The translations under genes and the position numbers were made by a program. Source: a virus. From it: a DNA stretch of 23,217 nucleotides. The notes below the pieces were generated by a model that was not told the DNA's origin, ran no database searches, and saw nothing but the letters and a program-made list of their open reading frames with translations. Position 1 is the first letter of the stretch. Each line of letters opens with the position of its first letter. The stretch spans positions 1-23,217 of IMG/VR virus record IMGVR_UViG_3300009180_000223; one strand, given 5' to 3'. This document shows, in pieces, positions 1 to 5,382 of the stretch.

Positions 1-458
1 CTGATGTAATGCAGGGCATCATCAATGCAATGCCACGTAAGTACCGTGCACTTAAGAACAATCTTAAGTTCTACGCAGGTACAGATGCATTCGGCGGAAT
101 CGTTAAGAATAACGGTACACTCGCTGATGCAGTTGCAGAAGCATTCGCAGGCCAGATGCCAGGATCAACCCAGGCAAACCGCCAGTCATACCTCGATGGT
201 ATCGGACAGACATTCGGTGGAGCACGTACAACTCGTGTTCTCGGAATCGAAGTTCAGGAAGTTCCTTACTACCCAGCAGGTTATATCGATTTGACATTCC
301 CTGCAAACCGTGTATGGGGATTCCAGAGAGATATCACTGTAAACCGTGAGTACGTAGCAAAGAAGGACACAATTGAGTACACAGTATTCGTCCGCTTTGG
401 TATTCAGTGGGAAGAAGAGGATGCAATTGCATTCGCTGACGCTGCTGCAGATGAATAA
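1..458 (+). CDS. Major capsid protein, C-terminal part (5' end outside window)
   Basis: The reading frame is open from the first bases (codons begin at base 3, ...Asp-Val-Met-Gln-Gly), so the ATG at 9 is internal and the gene starts upstream of the window. The visible 151 or so residues contain MPRKYRALKNNLKFYAG, a segment typical of the capsid core of HK97-fold major capsid proteins, and a beta-rich end with GIEVQEVPYYPAGYIDLTFP followed by a RDITVNREY strand and a WEEEDAIAF tail, which is how many actinophage capsid proteins finish. The role would be to form the icosahedral shell. Arginine codons are CGT/CGC in 8 of 9 cases, unlike most neighbouring genes, as expected for the most abundant virion protein. 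A terminator follows directly. The family call rests on these motifs and on gene order, not on an alignment. Confidence 0.85.
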   Translation, partial: DVMQGIINAMPRKYRALKNNLKFYAGTDAFGGIVKNNGTLADAVAEAFAGQMPGSTQANRQSYLDGIGQTFGGARTTRVLGIEVQEVPYYPAGYIDLTFPANRVWGFQRDITVNREYVAKKDTIEYTVFVRFGIQWEEEDAIAFADAAADE

Positions 459-479
459 TCTGTAAACAGTACCTTTAAT

Positions 480-517
480 GGGGGGCGGGAGTTCACTCTC
501 CTGTCCCCCTTAATACT
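480..517 (+). terminator. Rho-independent-like terminator after the capsid gene
   Basis: GGGGG (481-485) pairs with CCCCC (505-509), and CGGGAG (486-491) pairs with CTCCTG (498-503) through one G-T pair, with one bulged T at 504 and a six-base loop TTCACT. The 3' side continues TTAATACTTT, a weak T-rich tract. The hairpin lies 22 bases after the capsid stop codon. It could stop or dampen capsid transcription or protect the 3' end of the capsid mRNA. Confidence 0.75.
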
Positions 518-522
518 TTAAT

Positions 523-543
523 GATATAATACAAACAAGGAGG
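523..543 (+). promoter_or_regulatory. Extended -10 promoter plus strong Shine-Dalgarno for the gene at 549
   Basis: TGATATAAT (TG at 522-523, TATAAT at 525-530) follows the terminator. No -35 box is visible because the hairpin occupies that position, as in other extended -10 promoters. Transcription would start near 537, at or next to the AAGGAGG ribosome site (537-543), which is five bases from the ATG. The predicted leader is therefore little more than the ribosome site. Confidence 0.55.
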
Positions 544-548
544 ATACA

Positions 549-986
549 ATGGAAAATAATAACCCGTTTTCAGAATACAAAGCAAAAATGCAAGATAACC
601 TTGATCAGACAGTTGTAGAGGCACCAATTGCCGAAGCAGTTGTTGAAGCACCATCAGAGCCAGTAGCAGAGCCAGTTGTAGAGGCACCTGTTGCTGAAGC
701 AGTTGTTGAAGCACCAGCAGTGGAAGCACCAGTTCAAGCACTAGGTTTTACAAAAACAGGCGCAATTGGTTCAATGGCAGCAGACGGACCAGCAAAGGTA
801 TCAGCACCAGCAGTAGACCTTACAGAAAAGGTAGCAGTTCACTCAACAAAGAGCGTTCGTTGGGAAGAGGTTGGCTCACTTTCAAAGGGATACAACATTG
901 TTACAAAAGCACAAGCAGATAAGTGGCTTACACGATCACATGTTCGTATTGCTACACCAGAAGAAGTTCAGAAGGCTTTTGGATAA
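549..986 (+). CDS. Capsid-associated hypothetical protein with Ala/Glu/Pro/Val repeat linker
   Basis: A 145-residue protein encoded directly after the capsid gene with its own promoter and a strong AAGGAGG site. Residues 22-63 are a low-complexity stretch built from VVEAP and AEAVVEAP units, which would be an extended, acidic, flexible linker. The C-terminal third is ordered-looking and contains WEEVGSLSKGYNIVTKAQAD and a helix ending in TPEEVQKAFG. No signal peptide or membrane segment is visible. The position suggests a virion protein (a decoration, head fibre or head-joining protein), but the family is not one I can name. It could instead act in capsid maturation. The function is inferred from position only. 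Confidence 0.75.
   Translation: MENNNPFSEYKAKMQDNLDQTVVEAPIAEAVVEAPSEPVAEPVVEAPVAEAVVEAPAVEAPVQALGFTKTGAIGSMAADGPAKVSAPAVDLTEKVAVHSTKSVRWEEVGSLSKGYNIVTKAQADKWLTRSHVRIATPEEVQKAFG
612..716 (+). repeat. 42-bp direct repeat, 63-bp period, encoding Val/Glu/Ala/Pro linker
   Basis: Bases 612-653 and 675-716 are two copies of a 42-bp unit that differ at three positions. They encode VVEAPIAEAVVEAP and VVEAPVAEAVVEAP. Shorter EAP units lie between and after them. The near identity at DNA level points to recent expansion by slippage or unequal recombination. Confidence 0.85.
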
Positions 987-992
987 TTAATA

Positions 993-1889
993 ATGGAAAT
1001 TCTGAGAGTTTCGCCATATGCAGATATATCTGTTGATTTTGTAATTCCTTCGGGAATACCATCATCAACTATAACTGTTACCATAACGGATATGGCGGAC
1101 CTCTCAGTATCTACATTAACATTTTTAAATAAAGTAGCAGGAAACGTTATTCCTATATCTTTACCAGGAAAGTATGATTCATCTTATAGAGTTGAAATTG
1201 TTAAAAATCTTGGAGCAGTTGGAGAAGTAATCCTTCAGGATGAAACTTATGAAATTGTAAGGCCATACGTAGACCCATCAACAAAGGCAACAACAGCATC
1301 AGATATTGCAGCATATGCTTTAAATGAAGAAATTGCAAGAGCAGTCATTGACTCTATCATTGGAGATGGATTTTATTACAAGAAAAAAGTTTTAAATTTT
1401 ACAGGAACTGGATCAGACTACCTACCTATCTGGGATGATGTAAAAAAGGTTTTGAGCGTTTATGAAAACAATAAGTTAGTTGAAGATAGACAGTATGAGG
1501 TTACATCAGATAAAACAGCAATTGTTGAAAAGTCTACAGACAATATTAACCGTGCAGAGTCTGCCCCTCTAGTTTTACCAGCAGCATCTTCAGACTCACT
1601 TGACCCTCAGTTTATATATAGAGGGTTTGGAAAAACTTGGGACTATAGAATAACAGTAGAGCATGGATACACAGCCGTGCCATCAGATGTTGTGAGAGCA
1701 ACAGAAATGCTTGTTCATGATATAGAATGTGGAAAGTTAGACTATTACAAGAGATTTATTTCTTCTTACAATACAGATCAATACAGAATTCAGTTTGATA
1801 AGGGTCTTTTCGAAGGAACAGGAAATATAATTATAGACAAGATACTTTCAAAGTATCGTAAGTCTATTACATCAATTGGGGTATTATAA
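993..1889 (+). CDS. Head-to-tail adaptor-like connector protein
   Basis: A 298-residue protein at the usual location of the first connector ring that binds beneath the portal. Residues about 1-90 are beta-rich (ITVTITDMADLSVSTLTFL and following strands), resembling an immunoglobulin-like or similar N-terminal domain. The region from about residue 105 is helical (TTASDIAAYALNEEIARAVIDSIIG), continues through a beta segment (KKVLSVYENNKLVEDRQYEV), and ends in helices with VPSDVVRATEMLVHDIECGK. That helical bundle is what suggests a gp6/gp15-type adaptor. The upstream ribosome site is weak, so translation may partly depend on the preceding gene, which ends six bases before. The adaptor role is inferred mainly from synteny. 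Confidence 0.65.
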   Translation: MEILRVSPYADISVDFVIPSGIPSSTITVTITDMADLSVSTLTFLNKVAGNVIPISLPGKYDSSYRVEIVKNLGAVGEVILQDETYEIVRPYVDPSTKATTASDIAAYALNEEIARAVIDSIIGDGFYYKKKVLNFTGTGSDYLPIWDDVKKVLSVYENNKLVEDRQYEVTSDKTAIVEKSTDNINRAESAPLVLPAASSDSLDPQFIYRGFGKTWDYRITVEHGYTAVPSDVVRATEMLVHDIECGKLDYYKRFISSYNTDQYRIQFDKGLFEGTGNIIIDKILSKYRKSITSIGVL

Positions 1890-2338
1890 TGACAGTTTGC
1901 GAAAGTCCAGACTTCATGTTTCCAATGCAGGCATCTGTATACCATCCAATAGTCGAGCAAGGAGATTTTGGTTCAATTAAAAAACATTGGGTTTTAGATA
2001 GAGTATTTGCATGTAGTTTTAGTTCTGGCGGTTCTGCATTTAAAGAAGAAGTAAAGCCAAACGTAAACATAACCCAAAACTCAATACTTGTAGGAAGAGC
2101 AAAATCAGACATTAGAATCTCTTCTCTTGATAGCAAGAATGCTTTAACAAATGTTTTAATATCTGACATTAAAGACCAAGAAGGAAATTTAATATATATA
2201 GAAACATCAGGTCCTAGGTCTGGTAAGGGAACCCTGTTTGAGATAGCAACATTTGAACCATTTACTGGACCATTCGGCACTGTAGAGTCCTATAAGTTAG
2301 TGATAAGACGATCAGAGAATCAGTCAGGTGATGTATGA
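1889..2338 (+). CDS. Head-closure-like (stopper) connector protein
   Basis: A 149-residue, mostly beta protein that starts in the stop codon of the adaptor gene (TAATG overlap), implying translational coupling. It has two cysteines, no membrane segment and no catalytic motif that I recognise. In siphophages of this layout the small beta-barrel gene between the adaptor and the neck/tail terminator is usually the stopper that closes the DNA channel. The assignment is by position and size. It could be another neck protein. Confidence 0.5.
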   Translation: MTVCESPDFMFPMQASVYHPIVEQGDFGSIKKHWVLDRVFACSFSSGGSAFKEEVKPNVNITQNSILVGRAKSDIRISSLDSKNALTNVLISDIKDQEGNLIYIETSGPRSGKGTLFEIATFEPFTGPFGTVESYKLVIRRSENQSGDV

Positions 2339-3009
2339 AAGCAGTATTTAATTCTAATCAGTTTAAGAAAGAAATGAACAACATTGTAGATTACTCTATT
2401 GGATTTTTGGAGGGAGTACAAAAAGGAAAGACTGTATTCTTAAAAACAGTAGGACTAGAGACAGTAGAATTAATGAAAGAGTTTATAGACTCAAACGCAA
2501 GAGTAAATCCAGATATGCTTCATCATATTTATGAGTGGAACCAGACTGGTAGCCCAAGTGCAAGACTTTACGATATATCCTACACAACAAGCAACCTAGG
2601 CCTATCATTTAGATCATCATTTAGTCAGTCAACATCAATTAAAAATGGATCAAGAACTCCATTTTATGATAAGGCTAGAATCATGGAAGAAGGAATTCCA
2701 GTTACGATTAGACCAAAGGCTGCACAAGTTTTATCATTTGAAGAAAATGGAGAAACTGTATTTACACAAGGGCCAGTAAGAGTAGACAACCCTGGAGGAA
2801 TGCAAGTAGAGGGTGGATTTGAAAAGGTGTTTGATATGTTCTTTAATAGATATTTTTCACAAGCATTTTTAAGGGTAAGCGGTATTGCAAAGTATCTTGA
2901 AAACCCACAGGTATATAAAAAAGATATGCAGGCAGGTAAAAAGATGGGCAAATCAAAAGGTATTTCAACTGGCTATCGTTGGATTGCTAACGCAGGGTTG
3001 GGTGCATAA
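2335..3009 (+). CDS. Neck protein, HK97 gp10-like candidate
   Basis: A 224-residue protein whose ATG overlaps the preceding stop (ATGA), so it is translationally coupled. It starts with a helical segment (FNSNQFKKEMNNIVDYSIGF) and continues with beta strands and the stretch FYDKARIMEEGIPVTIRPKA, followed by FEENGETVFTQGPVRVDNPG. Helix plus beta-sandwich architecture of this kind, just before the tail terminator gene, is typical of the HK97 gp10-like neck proteins that dock the tail. The C-terminus is lysine- and glycine-rich and may be flexible. The function is inferred from synteny and sequence flavour. Confidence 0.55.
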   Translation: MKAVFNSNQFKKEMNNIVDYSIGFLEGVQKGKTVFLKTVGLETVELMKEFIDSNARVNPDMLHHIYEWNQTGSPSARLYDISYTTSNLGLSFRSSFSQSTSIKNGSRTPFYDKARIMEEGIPVTIRPKAAQVLSFEENGETVFTQGPVRVDNPGGMQVEGGFEKVFDMFFNRYFSQAFLRVSGIAKYLENPQVYKKDMQAGKKMGKSKGISTGYRWIANAGLGA

Positions 3010-3512
3010 TGGCCGACATTCATCATCCACCTACAATTATTAATGCCTATCTAAATGCTAAGTTGGATTTTGGCTCTCAAGAACAGATTACATATTTTTT
3101 CCCAACACTTCCAACAGAGATAGATTCTTTGACTGAAACATTTCCAAAAAGTACAGGTGTGTTTGGAGTATATGACAGAATGTTTAAAATGAGAAGAACC
3201 CCTTTCCCATATATTAAATGTGAACAACTTCTGTATTACTTTTACGCAGTAGGTGAAAACGCAACATCAAAAATGGTTTTAACTCAACAAAAGGTAAGCG
3301 ACTTGCTTGACAATGGCGATGACTCAGCAAAAGATCTCAACGAGTGGGCAGCAGCCAACCCTGAACTATGGCTTTTATCCAAGCCATGTTTCTTCCATAA
3401 CTTTAAGATATACCAACTAGAAGAGACTAGAGACATCATTGACTTTGGCACAGCCCGTACTTATGCGGGGAACAAGATAATAGTCGACTACGACTGGCAC
3501 CCAAATACATAA
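3009..3512 (+). CDS. Tail terminator protein candidate
   Basis: A 167-residue protein that begins in the stop codon of the neck gene (TAATG). It lies immediately before the major tail protein gene, where siphophages encode the ring that caps the finished tail tube and joins it to the neck. The alpha/beta composition includes a central YIKCEQLLYYFYAVGEN strand/helix block and a C-terminal ETRDIIDFGTARTYAGNKII segment. Such proteins usually measure 130-170 residues, consistent with this one. The identification is by position and size. Confidence 0.6.
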   Translation: MADIHHPPTIINAYLNAKLDFGSQEQITYFFPTLPTEIDSLTETFPKSTGVFGVYDRMFKMRRTPFPYIKCEQLLYYFYAVGENATSKMVLTQQKVSDLLDNGDDSAKDLNEWAAANPELWLLSKPCFFHNFKIYQLEETRDIIDFGTARTYAGNKIIVDYDWHPNT

Positions 3513-3520
3513 TAAAAAGG

Positions 3521-3572
3521 TAGTATAATTATAGCGAGGAAACAACCCCCTTTTAATAAAATGAAAGAGGTG
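3521..3572 (+). promoter_or_regulatory. Promoter-like TATAAT and ribosome site for the major tail protein
   Basis: TAGTATAAT has its TATAAT at 3524-3529, predicting a start near 3536 and a leader of about 43 bases. A GAGGTGA ribosome site at 3566-3572 lies six bases before the ATG at 3579, which decides that start over the in-frame ATG at 3561. The -10 box is perfect, but the TG element is TA here and no -35 box is seen. Confidence 0.45.
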
Positions 3573-3578
3573 AGATAT

Positions 3579-4241
3579 ATGGCATACAGCCGTGGTTCAA
3601 GTAGTAACATCATCGTAGGTGCAGCAGCACTATTTACGCATGATGCAGGCCCAATCGGATATGTAGACGCAACAGGAGCAATCACTGACGCACAAGCGAC
3701 AACTGATCTTCCAGCATTAACAGCATCCGCAGTATCATATAAGGAAACTTTGTCAAATGACAATGATTTCACAAATATAGGATACACATCAAATGGTTTG
3801 GAACTCGCATTCCAGCCAGACTTTGGTGATGTAGCAGTAGATCAACTTCTAGACGTTGCTCGTTTATTCAAGCAAGGCATGACAGTTAATCTAAATACAT
3901 CTTTTGCAGAAGCAACACTAGAAAATCTTCTAGTAGCAATTGCATCAAACGAAGAAATTGCAACAGCAGCAAACTTGTCGACATTAAGAATGTCAGCAGG
4001 AGATATCGGCGACGTCCCACTAGAACGTGGTATCGTGGCAGTAGGACCAGGATCTGGTTCAGCAACAATTGCAAAGGAAAGAATTTATGTTGCATACCGT
4101 GCACTCTCAATTGAGAATGTTACAGTATCAGCAAAGCGTGACGAGGCTTCAATGTTTGAAGTTTCATTCCGTCTTCTTCCAAACGACAATGCGTCATACG
4201 GTAAGATCGTAGACCGCACACTCGCAGCACCAGGAGCATAA
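3579..4241 (+). CDS. Major tail (tube) protein
   Basis: A 220-residue protein starting MAYSRGSSSNIIVGAAALF. An in-frame ATG at 3561 would add six residues but has no ribosome site, whereas GAGGTGA is correctly placed for 3579. The N-terminus (glycine/alanine-rich strand), the central NDFTNIGYTSNGLELAFQPD block and the beta-rich end (ISVENV-like strands, EVSFRLLPNDNASYGKIVDR) fit the tail tube fold of actinophage siphoviruses. The product polymerises as hexameric rings around the tape measure. Arginine codons are CGN in 7 of 9 cases, as in the capsid gene, in line with high expression. It is bounded by a promoter upstream and a strong terminator downstream, forming a near-independent transcription unit. 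Confidence 0.85.
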   Translation: MAYSRGSSSNIIVGAAALFTHDAGPIGYVDATGAITDAQATTDLPALTASAVSYKETLSNDNDFTNIGYTSNGLELAFQPDFGDVAVDQLLDVARLFKQGMTVNLNTSFAEATLENLLVAIASNEEIATAANLSTLRMSAGDIGDVPLERGIVAVGPGSGSATIAKERIYVAYRALSIENVTVSAKRDEASMFEVSFRLLPNDNASYGKIVDRTLAAPGA

Positions 4242-4256
4242 TACAACTTAATATGA

Positions 4257-4291
4257 GAGGCTCAATCCTTCGGGGTTGGGCCTTTCTGTTT
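4257..4291 (+). terminator. Strong intrinsic terminator after the major tail protein
   Basis: GGCTCAATCC (4259-4268), a TTCG tetraloop (4269-4272) and GGGTTGGGCC (4273-4282) form a 10-bp stem with two G-T pairs. It is extendable by A4258-T4283 and is followed by TTTCTGTTT. The UUCG loop, GC-rich stem and T tract make it the clearest terminator in the window. Its T tract abuts the next promoter. Confidence 0.92.
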
Positions 4292-4308
4292 GGTATACTT
4301 GTATAATG
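4291..4308 (+). promoter_or_regulatory. Extended -10 promoter predicted to give a leaderless mRNA
   Basis: TGGTATACT at 4291-4299 has its hexamer ending six bases before the ATG at 4306, so the expected transcription start coincides with the A of the start codon. There is no ribosome site upstream, because the terminator stem ends at 4282. A second TATAAT at 4302-4307 overlaps the ATG and is badly placed for this gene. Confidence 0.6.
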
Positions 4309-4986
4309 GCAACAAAAATATATGACACAAAAAAAATATCATTAGTAGATGACAGAATTATCGTTGCTGCACCCTTAAAAATAAAGTATCTAAGAGAATT
4401 TTTAGAAACCTTTGAGACTATTAAAGAAGCAAAGACTGACGATGACTCAATATCAGTATTGGCTAAATGTGCACTAATAGCAATGCAACAGTATTACCCA
4501 TCAATTAAAACTATAGAAGATCTTGAAGATAATCTAGATCTGCCAACTATTTATGAAGTTATAGACATCGCTGCGGGAATTAAAATTAATGAGAAGTCAG
4601 AAGATACTGTTAAAGATCAGGCAGTAGAAAGCGGATCTACATGGGAAACCTTGGATTTGGCAAAGTTAGAGTCCGAGGTTTTTTTAATAGGCATTTGGAA
4701 AGACTATGATGAACTAGAGTCTTCTATATCTATGCAGGAGTTAACGGCAACCTTAAAAATAAAAAGAGAGTTAGATTATAGTGACAAAAAGTTTTCTGCT
4801 GCAATGCAAGGGGTAGATTTAGATAAAAACTCTGGCAGTGGAAACGAGTGGGAAGATATGAAGGCCAGAGTATTTAGCAAGGGGGCAACTCAAAATGGAA
4901 ACGATATTCTTGCTTTGCAAGGCTCAAATGCTGAAAAGGCTGGTTTTGGAATAGGACATGGACTTGATTATGAAGTATACGAATAA
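4306..4986 (+). CDS. Tail assembly chaperone, long form (GT-like)
   Basis: A 226-residue protein lying between the tail tube and tape measure genes, where phages encode the chaperones that keep the tape measure soluble during tube assembly. The first 95 or so residues are homologous to the next gene: a PLKI block, a helical region ending in IAMQQY, then NLDLPTIY and GIKI. The remaining 130 residues (ESEVFLIGIWKDYDELESSI, a charged helix, then NEWEDMKARVFSKGATQNGN and a glycine-rich end) have no counterpart in the short gene and would be the T-like extension. The ATG at 4306 is chosen because the in-frame TTG at 4276 lies inside the terminator stem. All four arginines use AGA, suggesting modest expression. 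No ribosome site is present. Confidence 0.75.
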   Translation: MATKIYDTKKISLVDDRIIVAAPLKIKYLREFLETFETIKEAKTDDDSISVLAKCALIAMQQYYPSIKTIEDLEDNLDLPTIYEVIDIAAGIKINEKSEDTVKDQAVESGSTWETLDLAKLESEVFLIGIWKDYDELESSISMQELTATLKIKRELDYSDKKFSAAMQGVDLDKNSGSGNEWEDMKARVFSKGATQNGNDILALQGSNAEKAGFGIGHGLDYEVYE

Positions 4987-5006
4987 CAAAAAATAAGCCC
5001 CCGCTA

Positions 5007-5036
5007 TGGTATAATTGACTAAACCTTATAAGGAGG
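5007..5036 (+). promoter_or_regulatory. Extended -10 promoter and strong Shine-Dalgarno for the short chaperone
   Basis: TGGTATAAT at 5007-5015 predicts a start near 5022. AAGGAGG at 5030-5036 lies five bases before the ATG at 5042. No -35 consensus is found upstream and no terminator hairpin separates this gene from the preceding one, so transcription from upstream should also read in. Confidence 0.65.
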
Positions 5037-5041
5037 AATAA

Positions 5042-5365
5042 ATGGCAACCGCCACTGAAGAAAAAACAGTAACACTAATTGACGGCACAAAAGTCAAGGT
5101 TCGACCACTAAAAATCTCACTACTTCGTCCGTTTATGAAGAAGTTTGAAGATATTGCAAAGGTTGCAGAAGATAATGAAAAGTCTATGGATTTACTAATG
5201 GACTGTGTTCAAATCGCAATGAAACAATACAAGCCAGAATTGGCAGAAGACAAGGAAGCCCTAGAAGAAAATCTAGACCTTCCAACTGTATATAAAATTG
5301 TTGAAGAGGCATCAGGAATCAAACTTTCCGACGCTTCACTAATTGGCAATCTTGTAAATAATTAA
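5042..5365 (+). CDS. Tail assembly chaperone, short form (G-like), paralogue of the preceding gene
   Basis: A 107-residue protein aligning with residues 1 to about 95 of the preceding gene product. Shared blocks are LID/LVD near residue 12, PLKI, LR.F..KFE/TFE, IAMKQY/IAMQQY, NLDLPTVY/NLDLPTIY and GIKL/GIKI, roughly 35-40 percent identity by eye with one or two small gaps. It stops where the long form enters its unique extension. This is the relation normally seen between the G and GT products of one frameshifting gene, but here it comes from two genes. It has a perfect ribosome site and both arginines are CGN, consistent with the short form being the abundant one. The tape measure gene follows after 17 bases. 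Confidence 0.75.
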   Translation: MATATEEKTVTLIDGTKVKVRPLKISLLRPFMKKFEDIAKVAEDNEKSMDLLMDCVQIAMKQYKPELAEDKEALEENLDLPTVYKIVEEASGIKLSDASLIGNLVNN

Positions 5366-5382
5366 ATAAAGAGGTGTAATGG

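Noticed and set aside
3515-3557. AAAAGG...CCTTTT inverted repeat before the major tail protein as a terminator
   Set aside because: The arms are six AT-rich base pairs separated by about 30 bases, too weak to call, and the repeat would enclose the promoter.
3561-3578. ATG start six codons upstream for the major tail protein
   Set aside because: It has no ribosome site, while GAGGTGA is correctly spaced before the ATG at 3579, and the protein start MAYSRG fits better.
4276-4305. TTG start that would extend the long chaperone by 10 residues
   Set aside because: It lies inside the terminator stem and upstream of the promoter predicted to start transcription at 4306.
4328-4335. Run of eight A bases in the long chaperone gene as a frameshift site
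   Set aside because: It is at codons 8-10, far from the domain border where G/GT frameshifting occurs, and no useful alternative frame follows.
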